Shown in pieces: positions 35,516 through 44,667 of a stretch of 64,000 nucleotides of DNA. Each line of letters begins with the position of its first letter. Position 1 is the stretch's first letter. Origin of the DNA: Hymenobacter aerilatus (GTDB lineage: Bacteria > Bacteroidota > Bacteroidia > Cytophagales > Hymenobacteraceae). The stretch is from the NCBI RefSeq assembly GCF_022921095.1, contig NZ_CP095053.1, positions 5,064,501 through 5,128,500 on the forward strand. Direction: 5' to 3'. The notes below the pieces were generated by a model. That model saw only the letters and a list, made by a program, of their open reading frames with translations. It did not search any database and was not told the origin of the DNA. The position numbers were made by a program, and so were the translations under genes.

Positions 35516-37184
35516 GCGGAGTGGAGCGGCGACGGGGTAGGCCGAACAGTTTGGCGTGCGTAGTACGCTTCTGGTAAGAGGCCTGCCGCGGCCGTTGAGT
35601 GGTGGTCATAATACGCTGGTTGAGCCGCTGAAAAAGCACTGTGTCGCTTTCCAGGTAATACCAGGCGGGCCGGCCATCGTAGTCGCCAATGGTCCCTTTA
35701 TACAGTTCATCATATAGCAACCAGCCCCGGTGGCCCTGCGTGACGGCGGCAAACTCGGCGGCCGTTTTGTTGATGTAGGTAGGGATATTGTGCGAAGACG
35801 GGCGGTAGTCGCGCCCTAGCACGGCGTTGTATTTCAATGGGTAGGCCAGCTTGTAGTAGCGGTACGGTGGGATGTGGTTCCAGTTCAGATACACTACATC
35901 GCCGGGCTGGTACCGCTCGTTTACAAACTGAAAAGCTTCCCGAAAATACGATTTCTTGTACCCGCCAAACAAGCCTGGGTCGGCGAGCTGGCGTGCGGAG
36001 GCTGCCAACGGTGGCAACAGTAGCAATGCCGGTACTATCCACTTCCAGCCCACATGCAGGCGATGAGCCACGGCCGCACACCCACTAGCAATAAACAGGA
36101 TGAATACTGGCGCCAGAAACACAATCAGGCGTTCGTACACGGGATACTTGCGTAGGGCAGAGGCCACTACCGTGAGCAGAATAGCAAACAACAATACCAG
36201 AAATAGCTGCCGCTGCCGCCGAAATAGAACTACCGCACCTATAGCCAGGCATCCTAGCGGGACCAGGCGCAGCACCAGGCGTGGCAGCTTGCTGCCTACT
36301 GTGCGCAGGTCCAACAGCAACCCCAGGGGGTAGTCGAGCGCCATATAAAGCTGGTAAAAGGGCCACCGCACGGCAGCCCGCGAGGCAGCCAGGGGCATAA
36401 AGGCATCCAAGGTTTCAAACCAGTATACCAGCCAGCCCGACTCAGTGTACTTGCCCGTGAAAAGCAAGTAGTTGAGCGCAAAGCTGAACAGCCAGGCAGC
36501 AAACGGCACCAGCTGCCGCCAAAAGCGCTGCCAGTCGCGCTGCCACAAGTGCCATAAGCTGAGGGCGCCGGCAATGGCCATTAGCACAAAAATGCTGGCG
36601 TAGGAAAACCAAACCAATGCAGCTCCTCCTACGGTCCACAGCAGCAATGGCCGCCACTCTACTGCATCCCGGTAACGCAAGTAGAGGTACACGGCCGCTA
36701 CCGTAGCCAGCAGCTCGGCACTATACTGCTTGATTTCGACGCTGTGGTAGATTAGCGGTGGCGCCAGCGCCAGTATGCCCATGGCTACGGCGGCGCCCAG
36801 GGGAGGGAGCACACGACGGCTCACAGGTACAAATAGTGCCAGAGCACCCAATGAGCAAAGCAACGGCACCAGCCGCAACGCCATTTCCTGCTTGCCAAAG
36901 AGCAGCACCGAGAGGCGGCAAAGCCATAGAAACAGAATGGGGGCCTTCTGCTCGTATTCCAACGCTGGTTGCGCTAGCTGCTCAAAATTCATCCGGATCA
37001 GACTATTAGCCACATACACTTCATCGATCCAAAGCGAGCGGTTGTCGAAGAAATGAAAGAGACGCAATGCTACGCCACAGGCCAGCAGTAACCAGAAGAA
37101 CACGCGCCAGGCAACTAGTTGGGTAGGGCGCGGGCGGGAAAAGGAAACACTGGTGGTAGAGGAAAACGTAGTAGTTGTAGCCAT
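35499..37184 (-). CDS. GT39-like membrane glycosyltransferase (ArnT/PMT superfamily)
   Basis: A 561-residue integral membrane protein with about 11-13 helices. The first periplasmic loop contains DNRSLWIDEVYVANSLIR, with the acidic DE pair that is catalytic in GT-C enzymes of the GT39/PMT/ArnT type. These enzymes use polyprenyl-phosphate sugars. The C-terminal 130 residues form a soluble periplasmic domain (GDVVYLNWNHIPPYRYYKLA). It diverges from the HAD/UbiA pair, which probably makes a polyprenyl-phosphate sugar, so the three may work together. Confidence 0.85.
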   Translation of the reverse strand: MATTTTFSSTTSVSFSRPRPTQLVAWRVFFWLLLACGVALRLFHFFDNRSLWIDEVYVANSLIRMNFEQLAQPALEYEQKAPILFLWLCRLSVLLFGKQEMALRLVPLLCSLGALALFVPVSRRVLPPLGAAVAMGILALAPPLIYHSVEIKQYSAELLATVAAVYLYLRYRDAVEWRPLLLWTVGGAALVWFSYASIFVLMAIAGALSLWHLWQRDWQRFWRQLVPFAAWLFSFALNYLLFTGKYTESGWLVYWFETLDAFMPLAASRAAVRWPFYQLYMALDYPLGLLLDLRTVGSKLPRLVLRLVPLGCLAIGAVVLFRRQRQLFLVLLFAILLTVVASALRKYPVYERLIVFLAPVFILFIASGCAAVAHRLHVGWKWIVPALLLLPPLAASARQLADPGLFGGYKKSYFREAFQFVNERYQPGDVVYLNWNHIPPYRYYKLAYPLKYNAVLGRDYRPSSHNIPTYINKTAAEFAAVTQGHRGWLLYDELYKGTIGDYDGRPAWYYLESDTVLFQRLNQRIMTTTQRPRQASYQKRTTHAKLFGLPRRRSTPHVQQN

Positions 37185-37514
37185 ACAATGCTGCTAAAAG
37201 AGGCGGGTAAAAATATTTTTGCTTGAAACGAGTAATATTTTATATTGGTTATATACAAAAAAATGCACGAGTTGAGTATGCATACATCGCGTGTTAGAAA
37301 ATAGAGGAAGAGCTGTCTCCGGTAGCACGATACAGACCACACATGCAATTTCTTCTTCTGCAGCTCAGCAATGAGGGCTTCGGATTATACAAAAATGATG
37401 AAATTGTTACGATTTTTATAAACAACTGTATTATGGCAATATTCGTAAATTATTCGCAATTCATTCAAAGCAGCACAACCATCGCTCAAACTTCTACAAG
37501 CTACGTTATCTACA
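37185..37514. other. AT-rich divergent promoter region
   Basis: 330 bases of low G+C content between the GT39 gene and the HAD gene. No gene recognised. It should hold promoters for both directions. Confidence 0.5.
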
Positions 37515-38174
37515 GTGAAGGCCGTTATTTTTGATGTAGATGGGACGCTATACGAGCAGTCCCGTTTGCGCCGCAAGATGCTATACGCGCTGGTGGGGTA
37601 TTATGCCCTGCGGCCCTGGCGTGCCCAGGAACTGCTGATTTTGAGCCGGTTTCGGTCGGAGCGTGAGAAGCGTTCCGGTGCCGTTGGTCCTGATCTAGAA
37701 AATGCACAGTATGCGTGGTGCGCCGAAAAAAGCGGGTATTCTATTCCCAAAATCAAGCGTACGGTAGAGCAGTGGATATTCCGCAACCCTAACCGGTATT
37801 TGGCGCAGTGCGTGTATCCAGGCACGCAGACCTTTTTTGACAACCTGCGACAACGTGGAGTTAAAATCGGCATTTACTCCGACTACGCCGCGCACGACAA
37901 GCTGGCGGCCATGGGCTTGCAGGCCGACATCGTGGTCAGTTCCACTGATTCCTGTGTTGACCGCATGAAGCCAAACCCAGAGGGCCTGCTCTACATTGCC
38001 CAGCAGTTGGGGGTAGCGCCCGAAGAGTGCCTCTTCATCGGCGACCGACAAGAACTAGACGGTGTGTGCGCAGAGCGGGCCAACATGCCCTACCTCATCG
38101 TCGATAAGCAGCCGTTCGCTCAATTCAACTTCTATCATAACCTGAAAAATCAGCTGTTTCCTTCAACCAACTAA
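37515..38174 (+). CDS. HAD family hydrolase
   Basis: A 219-residue HAD phosphatase. Motif I is AVIFDVDGTLYEQ (Asp nucleophile and Asp+2), motif II the Ser/Thr of GIYSDYAAHDKLA, motif III the Lys of RMKPNPEGLLY, and motif IV FIGDRQELDG. A helical cap of about 75 residues follows motif I. The start is GTG 37515. It ends 4 bases before the UbiA gene. In mycobacteria a phosphatase removes the 5-phosphate from decaprenyl-phosphoribose after the UbiA step; a like role here is an inference from adjacency. Confidence 0.9.
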   Translation: MKAVIFDVDGTLYEQSRLRRKMLYALVGYYALRPWRAQELLILSRFRSEREKRSGAVGPDLENAQYAWCAEKSGYSIPKIKRTVEQWIFRNPNRYLAQCVYPGTQTFFDNLRQRGVKIGIYSDYAAHDKLAAMGLQADIVVSSTDSCVDRMKPNPEGLLYIAQQLGVAPEECLFIGDRQELDGVCAERANMPYLIVDKQPFAQFNFYHNLKNQLFPSTN

Positions 38175-38178
38175 CCGT

Positions 38179-39213
38179 ATGGAAAACACATTTACGCACC
38201 CTGGCGCCAGTGGTCAGATGGAAGCCGTGGAATTACAGCCCGCCGGCTTGCGCGACTACATTGCCATTGCGCGCCCCGACAACTGGGCTAAAAACGTCTT
38301 TATGATGCCGGGCGTACTCTTTGCCTTGCTCATTTACCAGCCAAGCATTGATTCGCGGTTTGTGCTGGAACTGGTGTTAGGCATCGTGAGCACCTGCCTG
38401 ATAGCATCGGCCAACTACGTCATCAATGAATACCTGGATGCCGAGTTCGATAAGTTTCACCCGCTCAAGAAAAAACGCACGTCGGTGGTGCGTGTGGTGA
38501 ATGCAAAGCTGGTGTATCTGGAGTGGGCCGGACTGGCTGCTGTAGGCCTCACACTAGCCCACCAGATTTCTATGCAGTTCTTGCTGGTGGCGGCCTTCTT
38601 GCTGTTTATGGGTGTGATGTACAACGTGCGCCCCTTCCGTACCAAAGAGCGGGTGTTCCTGGATGTACTATCTGAGTCCATCAACAACCCCATTCGGTTT
38701 GCGTTGGGCTGGTTTATCGTGGCGCCGGCACTCACGTTTGGCACCGTCAACTGGACCGATCTGTTCCAAAGCCTACCCCCTTCCAGCATTCTGATTGCCT
38801 ATTGGATGGGCGGGGCATTCCTGATGGCCACCAAGCGCTTCGCAGAGTATCGCCTCATTGGCGACCCTGAGTTGGCCGGCCTGTACCGTCGCTCTTTCAA
38901 GTTCTACACCGAGCACAGCCTGCTGATTTCGATGTTTTTCTATGCTCTTACTTCGGCTTTCTTTCTGGGTATTTTCCTCATTAAGAATCGGGTAGAGCTG
39001 CTGGTTAGCTTCCCGTTCTTTGCCTTGCTATTTGCCTGGTACCTGCGCCTCGGGCTGCTGCAAAACTCGCCGGTACAGGGCTCCGAAAAGCTTTATACCC
39101 GCAAGTGGTTTATGCTGTATGTAGCCCTGTTTTGCGTTTTGCTCACAGTGCTCATGTTTGTGGATATTCCGTGGCTGAACCTGTTTTTACAGGAAACATA
39201 TTCGCTCAATTAA
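38179..39213 (+). CDS. UbiA family prenyltransferase, DPPR synthase-like
   Basis: A 344-residue membrane protein with about eight or nine helices. The first Asp-rich motif is NEYLDAEFDKFHPLKKKRTS (N83, D87, D91), the form N-D/E-x-x-D-x-E-x-D-x-x-H-P seen in decaprenyl-phosphate phosphoribosyltransferases, and the second region reads ATKRFAEYRLIGD, close to their KRYAEL motif. It should therefore transfer phosphoribose from PRPP to a polyprenyl phosphate rather than make quinones. It is coupled to the HAD phosphatase. Confidence 0.87.
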   Translation: MENTFTHPGASGQMEAVELQPAGLRDYIAIARPDNWAKNVFMMPGVLFALLIYQPSIDSRFVLELVLGIVSTCLIASANYVINEYLDAEFDKFHPLKKKRTSVVRVVNAKLVYLEWAGLAAVGLTLAHQISMQFLLVAAFLLFMGVMYNVRPFRTKERVFLDVLSESINNPIRFALGWFIVAPALTFGTVNWTDLFQSLPPSSILIAYWMGGAFLMATKRFAEYRLIGDPELAGLYRRSFKFYTEHSLLISMFFYALTSAFFLGIFLIKNRVELLVSFPFFALLFAWYLRLGLLQNSPVQGSEKLYTRKWFMLYVALFCVLLTVLMFVDIPWLNLFLQETYSLN

Positions 39214-39269
39214 TGCTGCTCTGCCGCAAATAGACTATGCGATAAATCGCCTGCCTATTTCAACGCTGT

Positions 39270-39320
39270 AAAAACACAGCAGGGGGCCGTTCTAGCTGAA
39301 CGGCCCCCTGCTGTGTTTTT
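39270..39320. terminator. Bidirectional terminator
   Basis: AAAAACACAGCAGGGGGCCG on the left pairs perfectly with CGGCCCCCTGCTGTGTTTTT on the right, with a short loop. The last two bases overlap the stop codon region of the convergent gene at 39319. Confidence 0.92.
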
Positions 39321-40311
39321 ATCCCAATAGCTCGGCCAATGCAGCTACTTCTTGCCTGGCCTGCTGCACAATGGGTTCCTGACCAAATTCCCGGTCAACC
39401 CATCCAATGAAGCCCGTAGCCAGCGCTGCCACGGCCTGGCGGCTGCTGCCAGGGGTAGGAGTCACTGGGTGGTCGGCGAGGGGTAGGGCATCCTCCAGGC
39501 CCACCGTACCCAGCACATCCGACACAAAAGCCAATGCACACACGTGCAGCACCTGGTAGAGCAGTACTAGCTCCGGCAAACTCAGCGGGAGCCGTTCCCC
39601 AGCTTCCACCACACGTAGTCGTGCCGTAATGGCTTCCATAGCTGAGTCAGACAGGGCTGTAAGTGAGGGTAGGGCCTGCAGGAAAGGGTGGGTTGCTGCC
39701 GTCGTATGGCGCAGCTCCTGCGTGAGCAGCAGTGCCAGGCGCAGAAGCTGCAAGCGCCCCTCGTCGAAGCCCAGGGTAGCCGCTGGCGGCAACGCCGGTA
39801 GTAAGCTGGTTTCGTACTGCGCAAAAACGGCTTGTATCTGTTGCTGCCGGCGGCGCAATGGAGCCAGTGCCGCCGCGCCGCTTGGGCCCGCCAGGAACTG
39901 CTCCAGCGCATTTTCCAATTCGGCGCTTAGCTGCAAGCAATACGCAAAAAGACGTTCCAACTCTTCATCCGAAAGCTGCATCTGCTGGCGGAGGTAGGCA
40001 CGCACGGCCGCGCCCAGCGGGCTGCCCAGGGCAGCCCTACCCAGCAGCACATAGTCGTAGAGGCGAAGAGGGTAGGTAGCAATCAATCCTTCCAGCTCGG
40101 GCGTGGAAGCCAGCGCCGCCAACTGGGCTACGGCAGTACCATCAAGGCGCGTGAGTGTGGTTATGGCTTCCTGCGCTGGCGCTGCCGTTGGCAACTGGAA
40201 AAAATGCTGTGTAGCCATGCCCAATGCCGACAAGGCGGGCGCCAACTGCGTGTAGGTAGCAGGCGGCAAAGGACGTAGTGAGTGGTCGTGCGAGTGCGTA
40301 AAAGAAAGCAT
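39319..40311 (-). CDS. Hypothetical protein, alpha-helical
   Basis: A 330-residue protein not recognised. It is Leu- and Ala-rich and predicted almost wholly helical, with no signal peptide and no membrane helix. The N-terminus has a His cluster (FTHSHDHSLR). The ATG at 40309-40311 is preferred to a TTG two codons earlier. CATCTTTG immediately upstream resembles a -7 promoter element, so the message may be nearly leaderless. Codon use fits the genome. Confidence 0.6.
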   Translation of the reverse strand: MLSFTHSHDHSLRPLPPATYTQLAPALSALGMATQHFFQLPTAAPAQEAITTLTRLDGTAVAQLAALASTPELEGLIATYPLRLYDYVLLGRAALGSPLGAAVRAYLRQQMQLSDEELERLFAYCLQLSAELENALEQFLAGPSGAAALAPLRRRQQQIQAVFAQYETSLLPALPPAATLGFDEGRLQLLRLALLLTQELRHTTAATHPFLQALPSLTALSDSAMEAITARLRVVEAGERLPLSLPELVLLYQVLHVCALAFVSDVLGTVGLEDALPLADHPVTPTPGSSRQAVAALATGFIGWVDREFGQEPIVQQARQEVAALAELLG

Positions 40312-40562
40312 TTGCAAAGATGTCGAAGAAAAGTAGATTAATTAGTTTAGTTGTTTTATATGTAATAGTAATCCTGTAGGTATGCTAATTATTTAATTGT
40401 TTAAAAAAATTAAAATAAAAATAGACTTGATTATTATTGAAGAGTAATAATCTTAATTATATATCTGATTATAAGTTGATTAATGATTAAATAGCGGTAT
40501 ATGAAAATAATGAATGTGTATGGATTGAGTGAATAAATATTGTGTTTAAATATTATTTATTG
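40312..40562. other. AT-rich intergenic region
   Basis: About 250 bases of strikingly low G+C content, mostly runs of A and T with TTAATTA-like words. No gene seen. It supplies promoters for the helical protein on the left and the DUF4332 gene on the right. Confidence 0.5.
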
Positions 40563-40570
40563 TACCTTTG
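40563..40570 (+). promoter_or_regulatory. Promoter -7 element of the DUF4332 gene
   Basis: TACCTTTG matches TAnnTTTG. An ATTG at 40539-40542 stands 20 bases before it as a -33 candidate. The ATG follows 39 bases later. Confidence 0.6.
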
Positions 40571-40609
40571 TATTATTGATTTAATAAATTGTTCACTTAA
40601 TCCATACAC

Positions 40610-41020
40610 ATGCACTATCAAATCAATTCTATTAAAAGTATTTCGGCTAAACAAGCAGCTACCCTCGAGCAGGAAGGCATCATGACGTCGGACGCATTGC
40701 TTCGTGCGGCTCGTACGCCCGCCGACCGTCGTGCACTAGCCCGTACTACGGGCATAGAAGAAATGAAGATTTTCAAATGGGTAAACTCCGCCGACTTATC
40801 GCGTATCGACGGATTAGAGCCTGGGCTGACGGCGCTGCTGGAGCAAGCCGGCATCACGACCATGCTCGACCTGCGAGGCCGCTCGCCGTTCAGCCTACAC
40901 AGTAAGTTAGTCGCCCTCAATAAGCAGCATCAGGTAGTGAGTGCCGTGCCCGATATGTTGCAAATGGCTGATATTGTGGCGCATGCCAAGAGTCTTGAGC
41001 CAGAAGTTTCCTACCAATAG
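40610..41020 (+). CDS. DUF4332 domain protein (helix-hairpin-helix)
   Basis: A 136-residue protein with the DUF4332 layout: two helix-hairpin-helix units. The first is ISAKQAATLEQEGIMTSDAL with RAARTPADRRALARTTGI, then the linker KIFKWVNSADLSRIDGLEP, and the second LTALLEQAGITTMLDL. Such units bind DNA without sequence preference in other proteins, but DUF4332 proteins are not characterised. It is monocistronic, with a strong AT-rich promoter and a terminator. Confidence 0.8.
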   Translation: MHYQINSIKSISAKQAATLEQEGIMTSDALLRAARTPADRRALARTTGIEEMKIFKWVNSADLSRIDGLEPGLTALLEQAGITTMLDLRGRSPFSLHSKLVALNKQHQVVSAVPDMLQMADIVAHAKSLEPEVSYQ

Positions 41021-41052
41021 GCCTTTCAGGCCTGTAAGCTAAATTGACGCAG

Positions 41053-41097
41053 CCGCGTTGGTGCTTTATTTTACTAAGCGCCAGCGCGGTTTTTTTG
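41053..41097 (+). terminator. Terminator of the DUF4332 gene
   Basis: CCGCGTTGGTGCTT (41053-41066) pairs with AAGCGCCAGCGCGG (41076-41089) with two mismatches, followed by eight T bases. Confidence 0.85.
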
Positions 41098-41203
41098 CAT
41101 CTAATGGCTATTGTAATTAGTAATTTCGGTCTGGGTGAAAAAATGCTAATATTATGGGACAAATTCGCGCTGTGCGCTGTTCTTTAGCCAACCACAATCC
41201 GCT

Positions 41204-41211
41204 TACCTTTG
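41204..41211 (+). promoter_or_regulatory. ruvB -7 promoter element, almost at the start codon
   Basis: TACCTTTG fits TAnnTTTG exactly. TTTA at 41183-41186 stands 17 bases upstream as a -33 candidate. The ATG at 41215 is only 3 bases downstream, so transcription must start at or very near the ATG, or this element is not the promoter. Confidence 0.5.
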
Positions 41212-41214
41212 CAT

Positions 41215-42261
41215 ATGCGTGAACCCTACCTCACCGGCGGCTCCGATCATTTCGATGCCACGGACAAAGACATTGACAAAGCCCTGCGCCCGCTCAGCTT
41301 CGACGACTTTGCCGGGCAGGACAAGGTAGTTGAGAACCTGAAAATCTTTGTGGCCGCCGCTAAGCAGCGCGGCGACGCCCTTGACCATGTACTACTGCAC
41401 GGTCCTCCCGGCCTGGGCAAAACTACGTTGTCGCACATCATTGCCAATGAGCTGGGCGCAGGCATCAAAATGACCAGCGGTCCGGTGCTCGATAAACCTA
41501 GCGACCTGGCCGGTCTGCTCACCAACCTCGACCCGCACGACGTACTGTTTATCGACGAGATTCACCGTCTCAACCCGGTAGTAGAGGAATACCTCTACTC
41601 GGCCATGGAGGATTACCGTATCGACATCATGCTCGATTCGGGGCCAAATGCGCGCTCGGTGCAGATTTCGCTGTCGCCGTTCACGCTCATCGGGGCTACC
41701 ACACGCTCGGGCTTGCTTACGTCGCCGTTGCGGGCGCGCTTCGGCATCAACTCGCGTCTGGAATACTATGATGCTAAGCTGCTGACTAGTATCGTGCAAC
41801 GCTCCTCCGAGATTCTGCACACACCGATTTACGAGGATGCTGCCTACGAAATTGCGCGCCGTTCGCGCGGTACGCCGCGTATTGCCAACAACCTGCTGCG
41901 CCGTACCCGCGACTTTGCCCAGATCAAGGGCACAGGTACCATCACCGTCGATATTGCCCAGTTTGCCCTGAACGCGCTGGACGTAGACGCCCGTGGCCTC
42001 GACGACATGGACAAGCGCATCCTGAGCACCATCATCGACAAGTTTAAGGGTGGCCCTGTTGGTATCAGCACCATTGCTACGGCCTGTGGCGAAGAAGGCG
42101 AAACCATTGAGGAAGTGTACGAGCCTTTCCTGATTCAGGAAGGCTATATCAAGCGTACCTCCCGCGGCCGCGAAGCCACCGAAGCCGCCTACCAGCACCT
42201 GGGCCGCACCATGCCCCAGCACCTGCGCGGCAACGCCAGCACGGGGGAGCTGTTTAGTTAA
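41215..42261 (+). CDS. ruvB: Holliday junction branch migration helicase RuvB
   Basis: A 348-residue AAA+ motor that drives Holliday junction branch migration with RuvA. The N-terminal block is [20 protein letters not shown]; Walker A is [11 protein letters not shown] near residue 63; Walker B is [10 protein letters not shown]; sensor 1 is [11 protein letters not shown]; the arginine-finger and lid region follows, and the winged helix ends in [20 protein letters not shown]. The frame allows TTG two codons earlier; the ATG is chosen. ruvA and ruvC are not in the window. Confidence 0.97.
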   Translation: MREPYLTGGSDHFDATDKDIDKALRPLSFDDFAGQDKVVENLKIFVAAAKQRGDALDHVLLHGPPGLGKTTLSHIIANELGAGIKMTSGPVLDKPSDLAGLLTNLDPHDVLFIDEIHRLNPVVEEYLYSAMEDYRIDIMLDSGPNARSVQISLSPFTLIGATTRSGLLTSPLRARFGINSRLEYYDAKLLTSIVQRSSEILHTPIYEDAAYEIARRSRGTPRIANNLLRRTRDFAQIKGTGTITVDIAQFALNALDVDARGLDDMDKRILSTIIDKFKGGPVGISTIATACGEEGETIEEVYEPFLIQEGYIKRTSRGREATEAAYQHLGRTMPQHLRGNASTGELFS

Positions 42262-42310
42262 GACAAATCACTGTAGAAGGGTAGTATCTTTTCACAGATC
42301 TTTGCGCATG

Positions 42311-42342
42311 AAAGCGTATCTGAACTTTTCAGGTACGCTTTT
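42311..42342 (+). terminator. ruvB terminator
   Basis: AAAGCGTATCTGAA pairs with TTCAGGTACGCTTT with one mismatch, followed by T-rich sequence. Confidence 0.8.
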
Positions 42343-42383
42343 CTTTTATCCTGACTGATTCAATCAAGCGTTATTCCATTCGC

Positions 42384-43370
42384 ATGCTGCCCACTGCCCA
42401 GTATACCGCCTTCATCAAGCGCCGCGCCGCTGAGCTGGGCTTTATGTATTGCGGTATCTCGAAGGCGGAGTTTTTGGAGGAGGAGGCGCCGCGGCTGGAA
42501 AACTGGCTGAACCGCAACGCCCACGGCAAAATGGCCTACATGGCCAACCACTTCGATAAGCGCCTCGACCCGCGCCTGCTCGTCGACGGTGCCAAGTCGG
42601 TGGTGTCGCTGCTGCTGAACTACTACCCTGCCGAGGAAGACCAGCAATCCAACGAGCCCGATACACTAAAAATCAGCAAGTACGCCTATGGCCGCGATTA
42701 TCACTTTGTCATTAAAGACAAGCTGAAAACGTTACTAGCCGACATTCAGCAGGAAGTAGGAGAGGTAGGGGGGCGTGTATTTGTGGATTCGGCGCCGGTG
42801 ATGGATAAGGTATGGGCCAAGAAAAGCGGCCTGGGATGGGTAGGAAAAAGCTCGAACCTAATTCGCCCCGGCACGGGCAGCTTTTTCTTTATTGCGGAGC
42901 TGATTCTGGACCTAGACTTGGAGTATGACGGCCCCATTAAGGACTATTGCGGCACCTGTACCAAATGCGTGGATGCTTGCCCCACGGGTGCCATCACGGA
43001 GCCCTACGTGGTAGATGGCAGCAAATGCATCAGTTACTTCACCATCGAACTGAAAGACCAGATACCGCAGGAAGTGGCCGGTAAGTTTGGCAATTGGGTA
43101 TTTGGCTGCGACATCTGCCAGGATGTGTGCCCTTGGAATCGGTTTGCCCAGACGCACAACGAGCCGCAGTTTCAGGCCCACCCCCAATTCAAGCACTTGC
43201 GCGCCACCGATTGGCAGGAAATTACCCATGAACTATTCACTGAATTATTTCGGCAATCGGCAGTGAAGCGGACCGGCTATGCCGGCTTACAGCGCAATAT
43301 TTTGTTTGTAACGCAAACCGCCGATGCGGAGGCATCGGCGGGTAGGGAAGCGGCAGAATCAGAGGGCTAG
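42384..43370 (+). CDS. queG: Epoxyqueuosine reductase QueG
   Basis: A 328-residue enzyme that reduces epoxyqueuosine to queuosine in tRNA, the last step of Q synthesis, using cobalamin and two [4Fe-4S] clusters. The clusters are bound by [15 protein letters not shown] (first Cys at 189) and [11 protein letters not shown] (Cys at 242). Upstream blocks such as ARDYHF-like [15 protein letters not shown] and [19 protein letters not shown] carry the catalytic Asp region. The C-terminal HEAT-repeat extension found in longer QueG proteins is absent, as is usual in Bacteroidota. Confidence 0.96.
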   Translation: MLPTAQYTAFIKRRAAELGFMYCGISKAEFLEEEAPRLENWLNRNAHGKMAYMANHFDKRLDPRLLVDGAKSVVSLLLNYYPAEEDQQSNEPDTLKISKYAYGRDYHFVIKDKLKTLLADIQQEVGEVGGRVFVDSAPVMDKVWAKKSGLGWVGKSSNLIRPGTGSFFFIAELILDLDLEYDGPIKDYCGTCTKCVDACPTGAITEPYVVDGSKCISYFTIELKDQIPQEVAGKFGNWVFGCDICQDVCPWNRFAQTHNEPQFQAHPQFKHLRATDWQEITHELFTELFRQSAVKRTGYAGLQRNILFVTQTADAEASAGREAAESEG

Positions 43371-43550
43371 TTGGCTGAAAGCGCGGTTAAGAATAGTGCG
43401 GTACACTTTGGCAAACTGAGTGTAGCACCATTCTTTAAATTGGGCCAACTCTTCGGGTAGTATTGTGCGGAGTGCTTTGCGCAATTCCTTTTCAAATAAA
43501 AATTTGTCGAAGCTAACCTTAGACAGGATGGTTTTGGTGTACTCTAGCAT
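43359..43550 (-). CDS. Small conserved hypothetical protein
   Basis: A 63-residue basic helical protein ([40 protein letters not shown]). This kind of short protein with an E-L-x-K-A-L core is found widely in Bacteroidota, though no function is known. Its 3' end overlaps the convergent queG by 12 bases. Confidence 0.7.
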   Translation of the reverse strand: MLEYTKTILSKVSFDKFLFEKELRKALRTILPEELAQFKEWCYTQFAKVYRTILNRAFSQLAL

Positions 43551-43681
43551 GGTGGGTGGTTTTCATTAGCGGGTGGATAACTGGGTGGGGGAGCGAACCT
43601 TATACGAACAAGCGTTAGGTAGAGTGGTAATTTAGGGAAAGCTAATTCCTAACCATCAGAAAATCCGAGAATTAAATTTTC

Positions 43682-43725
43682 AGGCAAAGAAAAAGGGACG
43701 CAAGCGCGTCCCTTTTTCTTTGCCT
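43682..43725 (-). terminator. Terminator of the third ferritin-like pair
   Basis: AGGCAAAGAAAAAGGGACGC (43682-43701) is a perfect complement of 43706-43725, around a 4-base loop. It lies 31 bases beyond the stop codon at 43756. Confidence 0.93.
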
Positions 43726-43755
43726 ATTCCTCAAATAAGCGGTTTTTCCTATGTT

Positions 43756-44646
43756 TTAGTATATAAATAAGGTAGCTAAGTTGGTAGCAGTAGTAGCCGT
43801 GATGGGCTCATCGAAGGCCGCCTGCACTTTCTCCAGGCTAGCTTGCCCTGCACCAGCCGCATCGATGGGTAGTGTATTAAATGGAATAGTTTGTCCGGCC
43901 GCGCGCTGCGTGGTGTTTTCTTCGCCAGCGTATACAGCATCAGTTAGACCTGCCGTGGTAATGGATTGGTCTGTTGGGCTGATCCAGGGTTTCACCGTTG
44001 CATTGCGGTTGCGGCGCAAAATCCGGATGTGCGCGGCGTGCCGGGCCTCTACCGAATGAATGCGGGCGGCGGCAGTCAGAAACACCCGGTCGCTCTGCAC
44101 TGTGGCCAACTGGCCTTTGTAGGCCCGCACCCCCGTATCTTCTAGCAGCTGCGCTACCTGCAAAAACGTATCAAAATTGCTGAATACGTCGGCGAAGAGG
44201 GGGCTTCGTGTGCCATTTTTGCTGCCCGTAAAATCAAAGTTGAGGGTGGTGGGCACATCGGCGCCGGAGGCCTGTAGCACCCGCGTGAGGAAAGCAACGT
44301 GCTGCTGCTCGTGCTGCTGCACCGTAACGATGCCCGGCCGCAGATCAGTTGGGATGAAGCCGGCGGGTACAGCGGGTGTATTGGGCACCAGCCCCAATGC
44401 CCGTGAGTAGAAATTGTTTTCGAGCAACTCCAGTGTTAGCGCCAGTGAAAGCGAGTCGGTAATGGTCTGTGCACCACGTCCGTAGGCTTGACGCAGGGCC
44501 GAGCCTACTACTAGCGGCGCCGTGGTCATAGCCGCTTTACCAGTCAGGGAGCCCAGGCGGGTCAGGGCTTCGCGGCGCGAGCCTAGCCGAGCCAATAGTT
44601 CCGGGTCAGCTTCGGTCAGATTGACCAAGAGTTTCAAAATATTCAT
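43756..44646 (-). CDS. Ferritin-like domain protein, non-lipoprotein partner (pair 3)
   Basis: A 296-residue Ferritin_2-type protein. The conserved N-terminal block is LVNLTEADPELLARLGSRRE, with an Arg pair and then a mildly hydrophobic stretch (GKAAMTTAPLVVGSALRQAYG) that could be a Tat-like signal. The four-helix bundle keeps the ligands: E73/E76 in LELLENNFY, E113/H116 in QHEQQH, E159 in LLEDTGVRAYKG and E190/H193 in SVEARH. So a di-iron site is likely. It lies directly after its lipoprotein-type partner (21-base gap). Oxidising or storing iron in the periplasm is an inference. Confidence 0.85.
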   Translation of the reverse strand: MNILKLLVNLTEADPELLARLGSRREALTRLGSLTGKAAMTTAPLVVGSALRQAYGRGAQTITDSLSLALTLELLENNFYSRALGLVPNTPAVPAGFIPTDLRPGIVTVQQHEQQHVAFLTRVLQASGADVPTTLNFDFTGSKNGTRSPLFADVFSNFDTFLQVAQLLEDTGVRAYKGQLATVQSDRVFLTAAARIHSVEARHAAHIRILRRNRNATVKPWISPTDQSITTAGLTDAVYAGEENTTQRAAGQTIPFNTLPIDAAGAGQASLEKVQAAFDEPITATTATNLATLFIY

Positions 44647-44667
44647 ACGCGGAGAAGACAGGCGAGA

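Noticed and set aside
37259-37515. Possible small gene in the AT-rich gap before the HAD gene
   Set aside because: Short frames there have no family features or convincing start context, and the region is best read as promoter DNA.
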